Of a stretch of 64,000 bases of DNA, positions 36,026 to 45,174 are shown piece after piece. A model generated the notes under the pieces. That model ran no database searches. It was not told the origin of the DNA and saw nothing but the letters and a program-made list of their open reading frames with translations. Location: NCBI GenBank assembly GCA_902598315.1, contig CACKBP010000001.1, positions 97,565 to 161,564 on the forward strand, written 5' to 3'. Both the position numbers and the translations under genes were made by a program. Origin of the DNA: an uncultured Pelagibacteraceae bacterium (GTDB taxonomy: Bacteria > Pseudomonadota > Alphaproteobacteria > Pelagibacterales > Pelagibacteraceae). Each line of letters opens with the position of its first letter. Position 1 is the first letter of the stretch.

Positions 36026-37952
36026 CCAAAGTTCTGGTAATACTGTAATTAAATCTAAATTGATTGGAAGACGAATGTTCTTATTAACTGCAGCTAAGGC
36101 TGTTGTAATGATTGGTATAGTCGGTCGATTAGTTTCCTTACAAATAAATGAAAGAACAAAATATAAAACCTTATCTGATAAAAATAGATTTAGGGAGTGG
36201 AAGCTTGCGCCTGAGAGAGGTGTTATTAAAGATTTTTTCAATAAAGAAATTGCATCTAACGAACAGGTTTACCAAGTTCACTTAATTCCAGAAAATTCAA
36301 AGGACATTGAACGCCTGTTTGTGAGACTAAAAACAATTTTAAATATTACAGATAAAAAATTATTCTATCTTAGAAGAGTGATAAAAAAACAAAAACCGTG
36401 GGAACCAATTATCGTATCGGATAATATCACTTGGTCTGAATTTTCCAGATTAAATTTATTTCTTCATGAATTAGAGGGTGTAAAACCAGTGGTTTCAGTA
36501 GCAAGAATGTATCCAGACAATTCTTCAGCGCACATTTTGGGATATGTTTCACAAGTAAGTGCTAAAGACTTAAAAACAAAAAAATACTTAAAAGATTTAC
36601 ACGTTCCAGGTATGAGCGTAGGAAAAACTGGCTTAGAAAGAAAACTAGATAAACAAATAATTGGTGAAATTGGGTTTCAAAGATATGAGGTGAATGCTTT
36701 TGGCAAAAGAATAAAACAAATTCAAATAAATGAAGGTCAAGCTGGAAAAAGTTTTCAAACAACTTTAGACTTTGAGGTCCAGAAATTCACTAGCAACTTA
36801 GTAAAGGATAAGGCAGCAGCAGTTTGCGTTATGGACATTTATAATGGTGATATTGTATCTTTGGTTTCTTCTCCGACTTTTGAGCCTAATCAATTTGTCC
36901 ATGGATTAGATAAAAAATATTGGAATAGTCTAATAAATAATCAAATGAGACCTTTGACTAATAAAGCAATTTCAGGATTGTATCCCCCCGGATCAACAAT
37001 TAAAACTTTAGTAGCGCTAAGTGCTCTTGAAAATGGAATAATAAAACCGTTGGACACTTTTACATGTAAAGGAAAAATAGAACTTTACGGTGAAAAATTT
37101 CACTGTTGGGAAAAAGATGGTCATGGAATAGTAAATTTGAGAAAGGGAATAAAAAGATCTTGTGATGTATATTTTTATGAGGTAGCTAGAAAACTTGGAG
37201 TTGATAGATTATCAGAAACAGCTAAAAGATTTGGTTTAGGTAAGAGAGTTTTGAAAGGTTTTATTGAGGAAAGACCTGGTGTCGTTCCAAATACAAAATG
37301 GAAAAAAAAATTCATAGGTCAAAATTGGTATCTTGGTGAAACTTTACACTCTGGGATAGGTCAAGGTTATTTTCAAAGTACTCCACTACAACTTTGTTTA
37401 ATGACAGCTCAAATAGCTAATGGTGGTTTTGAAATTAAACCTCGAATATTATTTGATAAAAAAAATGATAATTTAAGAGACTATTTAAAACATAAGAATG
37501 AAAATCCAAATGATCCACTCCCAACTGACTTATTAGTATCCAATTTTAATTTAAAACCTTTATTTAAAAATCAGGAGCATATAAACCTAATTAAGGATGC
37601 GATGTTTTCTTCATCTAATGAACCGGGTGGCACATCATACAGACATAGATTTGAAAATAAAAAATTTACATTCGCTGGAAAAACTGGATCATCTCAAATT
37701 AAAAAATTTACTGAAGCTCAAAGAGAAGCTGAGGTTAAACAAGAAAGTCTTCCATACAAAGATAGAGACCATGCATTATTCGTGGCTTTTGCACCCTATA
37801 ATGATCCTAAATATGCAATTAGTGTTTTAGTTGAACATGGAGGTTCTGGAGGAAAAGCGGCAGCACCTATTGCTAAAAAAGTTATTAAAAAAGTTCTCGA
37901 GAGACATGATTTAAGAACAAGAGTAAATAGTTTAATCGGAGAAAATGTATAA
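36018..37952 (+). CDS. mrdA: Penicillin-binding protein 2 (elongation transpeptidase)
   Basis: Class B PBP that crosslinks peptidoglycan during elongation with RodA. 644 aa. Membrane anchor at about 19-36, the dimerisation/pedestal domain with APERGVIKDFFNKEIA, then the transpeptidase domain: active-site YPPGSTIKTLVALSALENG (serine about residue 325), SCDVYFYEVARKLGVD (SxN position carrying SCD, as is usual in PBP2), and FAGKTGSSQIKK (KTG motif). Overlaps mreD and is coupled to rodA (one-base overlap). Confidence 0.96.
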   Translation: MLNQSSGNTVIKSKLIGRRMFLLTAAKAVVMIGIVGRLVSLQINERTKYKTLSDKNRFREWKLAPERGVIKDFFNKEIASNEQVYQVHLIPENSKDIERLFVRLKTILNITDKKLFYLRRVIKKQKPWEPIIVSDNITWSEFSRLNLFLHELEGVKPVVSVARMYPDNSSAHILGYVSQVSAKDLKTKKYLKDLHVPGMSVGKTGLERKLDKQIIGEIGFQRYEVNAFGKRIKQIQINEGQAGKSFQTTLDFEVQKFTSNLVKDKAAAVCVMDIYNGDIVSLVSSPTFEPNQFVHGLDKKYWNSLINNQMRPLTNKAISGLYPPGSTIKTLVALSALENGIIKPLDTFTCKGKIELYGEKFHCWEKDGHGIVNLRKGIKRSCDVYFYEVARKLGVDRLSETAKRFGLGKRVLKGFIEERPGVVPNTKWKKKFIGQNWYLGETLHSGIGQGYFQSTPLQLCLMTAQIANGGFEIKPRILFDKKNDNLRDYLKHKNENPNDPLPTDLLVSNFNLKPLFKNQEHINLIKDAMFSSSNEPGGTSYRHRFENKKFTFAGKTGSSQIKKFTEAQREAEVKQESLPYKDRDHALFVAFAPYNDPKYAISVLVEHGGSGGKAAAPIAKKVIKKVLERHDLRTRVNSLIGENV

Positions 37953-39076
37953 TGTATAAATCAAGATCAATACAATCTTCTTTAACTTTAAGAGATAAGA
38001 TATTTTCAATTGACTTCATTCTTGTATTTGCAATTTTAATTTTAGGTCTAATTAGTATTTTAGCAATGTATTCAACAGATGGTGGAGAATTTAAATATCA
38101 CACCCAAAGCCATATAATTAGATTTTCTGTTTTCTTTATAATGTTCTTCGTGATTTCTTTTATTCAAATTAGATTTTGGCATAGTCAGAGTTACATATTT
38201 TATATTTTATTTTTTATTTTATTACTTGGAGTTAAATATTTCGGATTGACCTCATCAGGATCGAAAAGGTGGCTTGATTTATATTTTATGAATTTGCAAC
38301 CCTCTGAATTAATGAAAGTTGGGTTAATTTTATTTCTTTCAAAATATTATCACAGAATATCTATTGAAAATATTAATAAAGTGAGATTTTTATTCTTGCC
38401 AGTTGTTGTTTTAATTGCCCCAATAATTTTAGTAGCAACTCAACCAGATCTTGGAACAGCTCTATTAATCGCTGCTGGAGGTCTAGTTGTTGCGTGGCTT
38501 GCTGGTGTTAGGGTGAAATTTTTTACAATCTCTGCATTAGCATTTATTGCAACCCTTCCAATTGCAATAGCATTTTTAAAACCTTATCAAAAATCAAGAA
38601 TATTAACCTTTCTTAATCCCGAAAGAGATCCGTTAGGTGCTGGTTATCAAATTATACAATCAAAAATTGCTATAGGATCAGGAGGTTTGTTTGGTAAAGG
38701 GTTTTTACAAGGATCTCAAAGTTATTTAGATTATTTGCCTGAAAAACATACTGATTTTATCTTTACTCTATTTTCAGAGGAATTTGGTTTTTTTGGATCG
38801 TTATTTATTTTAATTCTATACGCGATAATTGTCTGGAGAATCGTTCAAATTGGAAATGTTACTAGAAGTAATTTTGGGAAATTGTATTGCTATAGTTTTG
38901 CAACTGCATTTTTTATTTATGTAGTTGTAAATATGATGATGGTTCTTGGGTTATTGCCAATTGTAGGATCCCCTCTACCAATTATGTCTTATGGAGGGTC
39001 ATCTATGATGGCTATTATGCTCGGTTTAGGCATCGCAATGTCTTGTAAGATCTATAAAGATACTCCAGTAAATTAG
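37952..39076 (+). CDS. rodA: Peptidoglycan glycosyltransferase RodA (SEDS family)
   Basis: Polytopic SEDS glycosyltransferase of the elongasome, partner of PBP2. 374 aa, about ten membrane helices. Motifs: SGSKRWLDLYFMNLQPSELMKVG, ATQPDLGTALLI, LPEKHTDFIFTLFSEEFGFFG and LPIMSYGGSSMM. Position next to mrdA distinguishes it from ftsW at 3024. The catalytic aspartate region (KHTDF) is intact. Confidence 0.96.
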   Translation: MYKSRSIQSSLTLRDKIFSIDFILVFAILILGLISILAMYSTDGGEFKYHTQSHIIRFSVFFIMFFVISFIQIRFWHSQSYIFYILFFILLLGVKYFGLTSSGSKRWLDLYFMNLQPSELMKVGLILFLSKYYHRISIENINKVRFLFLPVVVLIAPIILVATQPDLGTALLIAAGGLVVAWLAGVRVKFFTISALAFIATLPIAIAFLKPYQKSRILTFLNPERDPLGAGYQIIQSKIAIGSGGLFGKGFLQGSQSYLDYLPEKHTDFIFTLFSEEFGFFGSLFILILYAIIVWRIVQIGNVTRSNFGKLYCYSFATAFFIYVVVNMMMVLGLLPIVGSPLPIMSYGGSSMMAIMLGLGIAMSCKIYKDTPVN

Positions 39077-39159
39077 TAAATTTAACCTATTTTGAACAAA
39101 TTTGATTTTATTAAATACTTGTAAATTAAAGTAATAGATGATTAATTTATTTTAAATTT

Positions 39160-39612
39160 ATGTTTGGAGATAAGAAAAAAAAATTAACTGACTCTGAAAG
39201 ATCGTTAATTAGTGAAACAGTCAGCATAGAGGGAACTATAAATAGTTCCGGAGCTATCGATGTTGCAGGCTTAATCAAAGGCCCAGTATATTCTAAAGAG
39301 ATAATTGTTAGAGAAACTGGCTCAATAACCGGAAGCGTTCAAGGAGATCATGTCGAAATTCACGGACACATGGATGGAAAAATTACAGGCCAAGACGTTG
39401 TAATTGGTTCGACAGGTACAGTTAAAGGCGACATTGAATTTGCAAATAATTTAAAAACTGAAAATGGCGCTGATATTGACGGTTACATTAAAAAAAACAA
39501 TAAATCAAAATCCACATTAACAGGTGACTTCTTATTTAAGAAAAAAGATAAAAAAGACTCTTTAGAAACAGAAGAAAGACCTGAAGTTGTAAACAAAGAA
39601 GCTTTAGTCTAA
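39160..39612 (+). CDS. Bactofilin
   Basis: Self-polymerising beta-helix cytoskeletal protein (bactofilin/CcmA, formerly DUF583). 150 aa. The core ISETVSIEGTINSSGAIDVAGLIKGPVYSKEIIVRETGSI...GTVKGDIEF has the repeated short beta strands of a right-handed beta helix, flanked by polar, probably disordered tails (N-terminal KKKKLTDSE, C-terminal Lys/Glu-rich from about 108). In other bacteria bactofilins localise wall synthesis and set curvature or stalks. The position 83 bases after rodA suggests a role in cell shape. Confidence 0.92.
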   Translation: MFGDKKKKLTDSERSLISETVSIEGTINSSGAIDVAGLIKGPVYSKEIIVRETGSITGSVQGDHVEIHGHMDGKITGQDVVIGSTGTVKGDIEFANNLKTENGADIDGYIKKNNKSKSTLTGDFLFKKKDKKDSLETEERPEVVNKEALV

Positions 39613-39659
39613 TCTATCGCACTATTATTTTTCAAAACATTGAACTATAATTATTTTTT

Positions 39660-40919
39660 ATGAGTAATTATAAATGCAAATCAGTTGGTATAATTGGTTC
39701 TGGAATACAAGGGGTGTGTATAGGGTTACAACTTGTTAAAAAAGGTATACCTGTTACCTTGTTTGATAGAAATGATCCACTTTCTAATGAATTTAAACCT
39801 GCATCATATGGTAATGCTGGGCACTTTTCACCTTACGCAGTATTACAATTTAATAGACCAGACATATTATACGATGTTCCAAAAATGTTGTTAAGCTCGT
39901 ATGGACCTTTGGCTTTAAAATGGAATTATGTTCCAAAAATGTTTAACTGGTTTCTTAATTATATTAAAAACTGCAATAACAAATCGATGTTACATACCGC
40001 AAAATACATGCATCAAATATTAAATCTATCCATAGATGCATATGAAGAGTTATTTAAAGAAATTGATACAACAAATTTGGTAGAGAAAAAAGGGATTATT
40101 TACATTTGGACAAATAAAAATCTTAAAAGTAGAAAATTAGAGATAAAAGTTCGAGATGATTTAGGAGTTAAACAAAAACTTTTATCAAAAGAGGAGGTTT
40201 TAGATCTAGAGCCCAACCTCAATCCTATCTTCGATTCAGGAGTATTATTTGACTATGCGATGCATGCACGTGATCCGCATGGAATCTTAAAAAATCTCTT
40301 CAAACTTTTTTTAAAGAGTGGAGGAAAGTTTATTCAAACTAATATAAAAAGTTTAAGTCAAACAGAGCCAAATCAAACAAAAATAAAAACTGAAAATGAG
40401 GAATATACTTTTGAAAAATCAGTAATTGCATCTGGAGCTTTTTCAAAAAGATTTACGGATCAATTAGGTGAAAAAATTCCTTTAGACACAGAGCGAGGTT
40501 ATCACGTGCACTTTAAAGGTAAAGATAATTTACTATCTAGACCAGTCATTTTTTTAGATAGAGGTTTTGGAATGACACCGATGAATCAAGGTTTAAGAGC
40601 TGTCGGAACAGTAGAACTTGGAGGACTAAAAAATCCACCATCTAAAAAAAGGGTAGAATATGTCATAAATTGCGCTAAAGAGCTGCTTCCTCAACTTGAA
40701 AGTCATGATGATGAATGGATGGGTTTCAGGCCCACTCTTCCTGATTTTCTTCCTATTCTCGGTCCTTCTCTCAATAATAAAAATATTATCTATGCATTTG
40801 GCCACCAACATTTAGGTTGGACATTAGGAGCTATAACGGGAAAAATCGTATCTGGTATCGTTGCGGGTGAAAAAACAAATCTTGATCTCGCGCCTTATAG
40901 TTCTAAAAGATTTAACTAG
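39660..40919 (+). CDS. FAD-dependent amino acid oxidase/dehydrogenase (DadA-like)
   Basis: DAO-superfamily flavoprotein, 419 aa. The N-terminal dinucleotide-binding motif SVGIIGSGIQGVCIGLQLVKKG (about 8-29) continues with TLFDRNDP; the second FAD-contacting segment is in KSVIASGAFSKRF (about 260), and the C-terminus has GFRPTLPDFLPILGPS...GHQHLGWTLGAITGKIV, which matches D-amino acid dehydrogenase (DadA) type enzymes. The substrate cannot be fixed from sequence. The next two genes run in the same direction with tight spacing. Confidence 0.82.
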   Translation: MSNYKCKSVGIIGSGIQGVCIGLQLVKKGIPVTLFDRNDPLSNEFKPASYGNAGHFSPYAVLQFNRPDILYDVPKMLLSSYGPLALKWNYVPKMFNWFLNYIKNCNNKSMLHTAKYMHQILNLSIDAYEELFKEIDTTNLVEKKGIIYIWTNKNLKSRKLEIKVRDDLGVKQKLLSKEEVLDLEPNLNPIFDSGVLFDYAMHARDPHGILKNLFKLFLKSGGKFIQTNIKSLSQTEPNQTKIKTENEEYTFEKSVIASGAFSKRFTDQLGEKIPLDTERGYHVHFKGKDNLLSRPVIFLDRGFGMTPMNQGLRAVGTVELGGLKNPPSKKRVEYVINCAKELLPQLESHDDEWMGFRPTLPDFLPILGPSLNNKNIIYAFGHQHLGWTLGAITGKIVSGIVAGEKTNLDLAPYSSKRFN

Positions 40920-40926
40920 GTTATAA

Positions 40927-41817
40927 TTGTCAAAAAATTATTTAGCTTATACTTTTCTTACATTCGCTGCTCTATTCTGGTCAGGAAATTTTATCGTTGG
41001 AAAATTTGCAACTTTATTTGAAGTTCCGCCACTTACTCTAAATTTTTTAAGATGGGTCATGGTATGGTTCATATTGATACCTTTCACTATTAAAGAAATT
41101 TTGGCGAAGAAGGATTATATAAAAAAAAACTTTTTTACGATTGGATTAATGGGAATATTGTCAATAAGCACCTTCAACTCAGTAGTTTATTTTGCCTTAA
41201 ACTTTACTCAAGTCATAAATGCTGTTTTAATGTTAGCTGCTATTCCTCCAATGATCATCATTTTTTCATCAATAATGCAGATTGAAAAAACAAATATATT
41301 TCAACTCTCTGGATTATTTTTGTCAATAATTGGAGTTGGAACAATAATTTCAAATGCAGATATTCAAAAAATAATTTCCTTAAGTTTTAATAAGGGAGAT
41401 ATATGGATGCTAGTTTGTGTTTTGAGTTGGTCTCTATATTCAACATTACTTAAAAAAAACAAATTTGAATTATCACAATTTTCTTTAATTCAAATAATGG
41501 TTTCAGTAGGATTAATATTTTTAGTACCGCAATTTCTATATGAACAATCAATCGGGTTAGATATTAAAATTAATAAAGCATCTATCTTTATTTTATTATA
41601 TGTAGTCATCTTTCCTGCAATCGCTGCTTATTATTGTTGGCAGAAAGCAATTGAACTTATAGGGCCAAATAGATCATCGATGTTTATTCAGCTAATGCCT
41701 CTTTTTAGCGCATTATTGGCAATAATAATTTTTAAAGAAAGATTTCAATTCTTTCATTTTATTGGCGCAACTTTTATAATTTCTGGTATTTATTTATCTA
41801 ATAGGAAAATTCAATGA
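40927..41817 (+). CDS. EamA/DMT-family permease
   Basis: 296 aa with ten predicted membrane helices in two repeated EamA halves (FLTFAALFWSGNFIVGKFA at the start of the first, ILLYVVIFPAIAAYYCWQKAIELIGPNRSS and GATFIISGIYLSNRK late in the second). DMT proteins mostly export amino acids or other metabolites; the substrate is unknown. The start is TTG (no suitable ATG). It overlaps the following dehydrogenase by 4 bases (ATGA), so all three genes 39660-42764 may form one operon. Confidence 0.85.
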   Translation: MSKNYLAYTFLTFAALFWSGNFIVGKFATLFEVPPLTLNFLRWVMVWFILIPFTIKEILAKKDYIKKNFFTIGLMGILSISTFNSVVYFALNFTQVINAVLMLAAIPPMIIIFSSIMQIEKTNIFQLSGLFLSIIGVGTIISNADIQKIISLSFNKGDIWMLVCVLSWSLYSTLLKKNKFELSQFSLIQIMVSVGLIFLVPQFLYEQSIGLDIKINKASIFILLYVVIFPAIAAYYCWQKAIELIGPNRSSMFIQLMPLFSALLAIIIFKERFQFFHFIGATFIISGIYLSNRKIQ

Positions 41818-42764
41818 TTAAAGTTGCAGTGCTAGATGATTATCAAAACGCTTTTGAAGAGATTGTTGATTTAGATAAAACGAAGGATAAATTTGATTTT
41901 AAAATTTTTAACGAAGCTTTCAGTGGTGAAAATGAAGCTATTGAAGCCTTGGAGGAATTTGAAGCATTGTTTATAATGCGAGAAAGAACACCCATCACGA
42001 AAAATTTATTAGAAAATTTACCAAATCTTAAATACATAATGACTTCAGGCATGCGCAATAATTCTATTAATTTAGAAGTGGCGAAAAAAAAAGACATTTT
42101 AGTTTGTGGAACTGAAATAAATTCAAATCCTGCAGCTGAGATCACATGGACTTTGATCTTGGGTCTTTTAAGAAACATTAAACAAGAAATTGATAATATG
42201 TTTCAAGGGTATTGGCAGACTACCATTGGCTCAGAATTAAAAGGTAAAATGTTGGGAGTAATAGGTTTAGGAAAAATTGGAACACAAGTTGCCAAAGTAG
42301 GCAAAGCTTTTGGAATGGAAGTTTGCGCTTGGAGTGAAAATTTAAATTTATCTCATGCGAATGAACTTGGAGTATTACCCATGAGCAAAGAAGATTTACT
42401 TAAAAATTCAGATATAATTTCTATTCATTTAGTTTTAGGCAAAAGATATAAAAATTTAATTACAAAAAAAGAAATAGAAATGATGAAAAAAACAAGTTTT
42501 CTGATCAATACTTCTAGAGGCCCAATTATTAATGAAAAAGATTTAGTTCAAGCTTTAAAAGATGAAAAAATAGCTGGCGCTGGATTAGATGTTTATGATG
42601 AAGAACCTCTTCCACAAGATCATAAGCTAAGATTTCTTCCTAACGCTTTGTTATTACCTCACATTGGTTACGTAACAGCAGAAAATTACTCAAAATTTTA
42701 TTTGCAAATGATTGAAAATTTAGAAAGTTGCCTAAAAAACAAGCCTATAAGGACAATCTCATAG
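41814..42764 (+). CDS. D-isomer-specific 2-hydroxyacid dehydrogenase
   Basis: NAD(P)-dependent dehydrogenase, 316 aa. N-terminal VAVLDDYQNAF, NAD-binding GKMLGVIGLGKIGTQVAKVGKAFGM (about 140-164), the catalytic Arg region INTSRGPIINEKDLVQAL (about 228-245), Glu in AGAGLDVYDEEPLP and His in LLLPHIGYVT. The exact substrate is not readable; phosphoglycerate dehydrogenase-like annotation is common for this subfamily. It is coupled to the EamA gene and close to the DadA-like gene, hinting at a shared hydroxy/keto/amino acid route. Confidence 0.85.
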   Translation: MIKVAVLDDYQNAFEEIVDLDKTKDKFDFKIFNEAFSGENEAIEALEEFEALFIMRERTPITKNLLENLPNLKYIMTSGMRNNSINLEVAKKKDILVCGTEINSNPAAEITWTLILGLLRNIKQEIDNMFQGYWQTTIGSELKGKMLGVIGLGKIGTQVAKVGKAFGMEVCAWSENLNLSHANELGVLPMSKEDLLKNSDIISIHLVLGKRYKNLITKKEIEMMKKTSFLINTSRGPIINEKDLVQALKDEKIAGAGLDVYDEEPLPQDHKLRFLPNALLLPHIGYVTAENYSKFYLQMIENLESCLKNKPIRTIS

Positions 42765-42798
42765 ATAGGCTCTTCCATTATAGGTTGTATTATATAAA

Positions 42799-42833
42799 CT
42801 CATTTTGAGTGATTCGTTTGTTTTATAACAAAC
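42799..42833 (+). repeat. Two adjacent small inverted repeats upstream of the first lipoprotein gene
   Basis: A perfect 7-bp inverted repeat GTTTGTT-TTAT-AACAAAC (42816-42833) follows a smaller one, CTCA-TTT-TGAG (42799-42809). They lie between the dehydrogenase stop and the lipoprotein start (42873). They could be an operator or transcript hairpin; no strong T run follows, so a terminator is less likely. Confidence 0.4.
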
Positions 42834-42872
42834 AAATCTCTGCTTAAAATAGAGGAACTTATAAAAGGGAGT

Positions 42873-43274
42873 ATGAAAAAAATTTTAGGGCTTTTGCTTG
42901 GACTTACTTTACTGACTGGTTGTGCAGAGTCTTTAGCTCTCTTAGGACCATCCTCCACCGCAGTAACAGGTGGAAATATTGCCCAGTCAGCTTTCTCTTC
43001 TGCAGTTAATTTCGGAGTAAAAAAACAAACCGGAAAAAGCCCGATGGAACATGCAATAGCTTATGCAGAAGAAATAAACCCTCAGAAAAAAAAGGAGCCT
43101 TGTTTATCATTTGCTGAAAAAACCAATTCAGAAATTTGCGCTATTGTGAAAAAGCAATTAAAAATAACAAAATCGAAGATCTTGAATAAATCAAAGGAAA
43201 AATCTATTAAGGATCTTGCTTCATCACTTCAACCTAATATAAATAAAAAATCTAAAATCAAATACCTAGATTAA
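42873..43274 (+). CDS. Small lipoprotein of unknown function (paralogue 1)
   Basis: 133 aa with a clear lipoprotein signal: MKKILGLLLGLTLLTGCAESLALLG, lipobox LTGC with Cys at residue 17. The mature part has a conserved core KKQTGKSPMEHAIAYAEEINP and two cysteines (EPCLSF and SEICAIVKKQ) that could form a disulfide, then a basic tail. It shares most of its first 105 residues with the next gene. I recognise no characterised family. AAAAGGGAG precedes the ATG. Confidence 0.8.
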   Translation: MKKILGLLLGLTLLTGCAESLALLGPSSTAVTGGNIAQSAFSSAVNFGVKKQTGKSPMEHAIAYAEEINPQKKKEPCLSFAEKTNSEICAIVKKQLKITKSKILNKSKEKSIKDLASSLQPNINKKSKIKYLD

Positions 43275-43411
43275 CTAATTCAAAAAAAACAGCGTTTTAA
43301 ACTTAAGATCTTAACCACTTTGAGTTGTGTTAATAAAATTAATACACTCACAATTAACTTTTAATTAAAGATGAAGAAGATATATGGGACCAATTAAAAC
43401 AAGTTTTAAAC

Positions 43412-43819
43412 ATGAAAAAGATATTGCTTTTATTATCATTTATTTTCCTGCTGAACGGTTGCGCTGAATCGTTAGCATTACTTGGCCCGGGTGCCTCTAA
43501 TGGAAGATTTGTTCAATCCAGTATAAATTCAGCGATAAGTTATGGTGTCAAAAAACAAACAGGAAAAACTCCTTTAGAACATGCTATTGCTTATGCAGAA
43601 GAAGTAAATCCTGAGAGAAAAAAAGAAACCTGCATTTCTTCTTTTGAAATAACAAGATCTGAAATTTGCACAATTGTTAAAAAACAAATTAAAAATAAAA
43701 GTAATGCTGTGGTAGAAAAGACTACAGATATTGTGAAAGAATTTCCAAAAGGCAGAATTAAAGAAATATCTAAGATCGAAAAGATAGCAAAAAAATCAAT
43801 TATTTATAATAGAAGATAA
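43412..43819 (+). CDS. Small lipoprotein of unknown function (paralogue 2)
   Basis: 135 aa, tandem duplicate of the preceding gene. Lipoprotein signal MKKILLLLSFIFLLNGCAESLALLG (lipobox LNGC). The conserved core GVKKQTGKTPLEHAIAYAEEVNP, cysteines in ETCISSF and SEICTIVKKQ, and a different C-terminal tail after about residue 100. The gap between the copies (about 137 bases) holds an imperfect inverted repeat near 43320-43350, so each copy may have its own transcription unit. Confidence 0.8.
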   Translation: MKKILLLLSFIFLLNGCAESLALLGPGASNGRFVQSSINSAISYGVKKQTGKTPLEHAIAYAEEVNPERKKETCISSFEITRSEICTIVKKQIKNKSNAVVEKTTDIVKEFPKGRIKEISKIEKIAKKSIIYNRR

Positions 43820-43842
43820 TTTTAATTTTTTACTTCTAAGAT

Positions 43843-43867
43843 GGTCCCAATATAAATAATTGAGACC
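43843..43867. terminator. Hairpin between lipoprotein 2 and metY (convergent ends)
   Basis: GGTCCCAAT / ATTGAGACC with a seven-base loop forms a 9-bp stem with one mismatch, between two convergent genes. The run ATTTATTTTTT follows on the plus strand and A/T-rich sequence on the other, so it may work as a bidirectional terminator. Confidence 0.5.
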
Positions 43868-43881
43868 ACCTAATTTATTTT

Positions 43882-45174
43882 TTACGCAGCCAAAGCTTGT
43901 TTGATATCTGCAACAATGTCGTCTGGGTGTTCTATACCAATCGATAATCTTACGTAACCTGGTGTAACACCTGCAGCTAACATTTCTTTTTCAGTTAATT
44001 GACTGTGAGTTGTTGTAGCCGGGTGAATTGCTAAACTCCTAGCATCACCAATATTTGCCACGTGGTAAAGCATTTTTAAGTTATCAATAAACTTAGCTCC
44101 TGCCTCTTTTGTTCCTAGATCCATACCTATTAAAGATCCATAACCACCTTGCATATATTTTTTAGCTCTATCTCTAATTTCACCTTGATAATTAGTTGGA
44201 TAGATAACCTTTTTAACTTTTTTGTGACCATCTAAGAAATTTACAACTTTCTCTGCATTACTACAGTGTTGCTTCATTCTTAAAGCTACAGTTTCCAAAC
44301 CTTGAATGATTTGAAAAGCATTGAAAGGACTTAAAGGAGCACCTAAGTCTCTCAATAAAACCACTCTTGCTCTGATGACAAATGGGATATTAGCCCCAGT
44401 TAATTGTGGAACTGCATCTGCCCATACTGCACCATGATAACTTTGATCTGGTTCATTTAATAGAGGTTGTCTTTTTCTATCTTTAATCCAATCAAAATTT
44501 CCACCATCTACAATTATTCCGCCAATTGAAGTACCATGACCACCAATATATTTTGTCAAAGAGTGCATTACTATTGCAGCTCCATGAGCTAAAGGTTTAC
44601 ATATTACTGGCGAGGCTGTGTTATCGATGATTAAAGGAATACCTTTTTTTCTGCCGATATCAGAAACTTCTTTAATTGGAAAAACACGCAGATAAGGATT
44701 TGGAAGAGTCTCACCGTAATAAGCTCTTGTTTTATCATCAGTCACTTTCTCAAAGTTTTTTGGATCTGCGGGATCTGCAAATCTAACTTCGATACCTTGT
44801 TGTCTTAACGTGTTTTTAAATAAGTTAACTGTACCTCCATATAAATCAGTCGAAGCAACAATATTATCTCCAGCTTGCGCTAAGTTTTGAATACACATTG
44901 CTGAAGCTGCTTGGCCTGATCCCACTGCACATGCTGCTACACCGCCTTCAAGCGCTGCAACTCTTTTTTCTAGTACATCTACAGTTGGGTTCATTATACG
45001 TGTGTAAATGTTACCAAATTCTTTTAGACCAAATAAATTTGCAGCATGTTCTGCATTTTTAAATTGGTAAGAAGTTGTTTGATAAATAGGAACTGCTACT
45101 GCTGTTGTAGTAGGATCAGCTCTATAATCACTACCATGTAAGCCAATAGTTTCCGGATGTTTAAAATCAGCCAT
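43882..45174 (-). CDS. metY: O-acetylhomoserine sulfhydrylase (PLP-dependent)
   Basis: Cys/Met-metabolism PLP enzyme that makes homocysteine (or methionine) from O-acetylhomoserine and sulfide (or methanethiol). 430 aa, the length of MetY rather than of the shorter MetB/MetC types. Motifs: VPIYQTTSYQFKNAEHAANLF, YTRIMNPTVDVLEKRVAALEGG, and the PLP lysine in VMHSLTKYIGGHGTSIGG (about residue 208). Control by tandem SAM-II and SAM-V elements upstream supports a methionine role. AGGGGG precedes the ATG by eight bases. Confidence 0.94.
   Translation of the reverse strand: MADFKHPETIGLHGSDYRADPTTTAVAVPIYQTTSYQFKNAEHAANLFGLKEFGNIYTRIMNPTVDVLEKRVAALEGGVAACAVGSGQAASAMCIQNLAQAGDNIVASTDLYGGTVNLFKNTLRQQGIEVRFADPADPKNFEKVTDDKTRAYYGETLPNPYLRVFPIKEVSDIGRKKGIPLIIDNTASPVICKPLAHGAAIVMHSLTKYIGGHGTSIGGIIVDGGNFDWIKDRKRQPLLNEPDQSYHGAVWADAVPQLTGANIPFVIRARVVLLRDLGAPLSPFNAFQIIQGLETVALRMKQHCSNAEKVVNFLDGHKKVKKVIYPTNYQGEIRDRAKKYMQGGYGSLIGMDLGTKEAGAKFIDNLKMLYHVANIGDARSLAIHPATTTHSQLTEKEMLAAGVTPGYVRLSIGIEHPDDIVADIKQALAA

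Noticed and set aside
41843-42178. 111-aa ORF antisense to the 2-hydroxyacid dehydrogenase
   Set aside because: Shadow ORF inside a strong coding sequence; no family resemblance.
43383-43850. Shared 8-mer TGGGACCA on both sides of lipoprotein 2, as a possible mobile-element boundary
   Set aside because: Too short to be meaningful, and the second copy is explained as part of a terminator-like hairpin.
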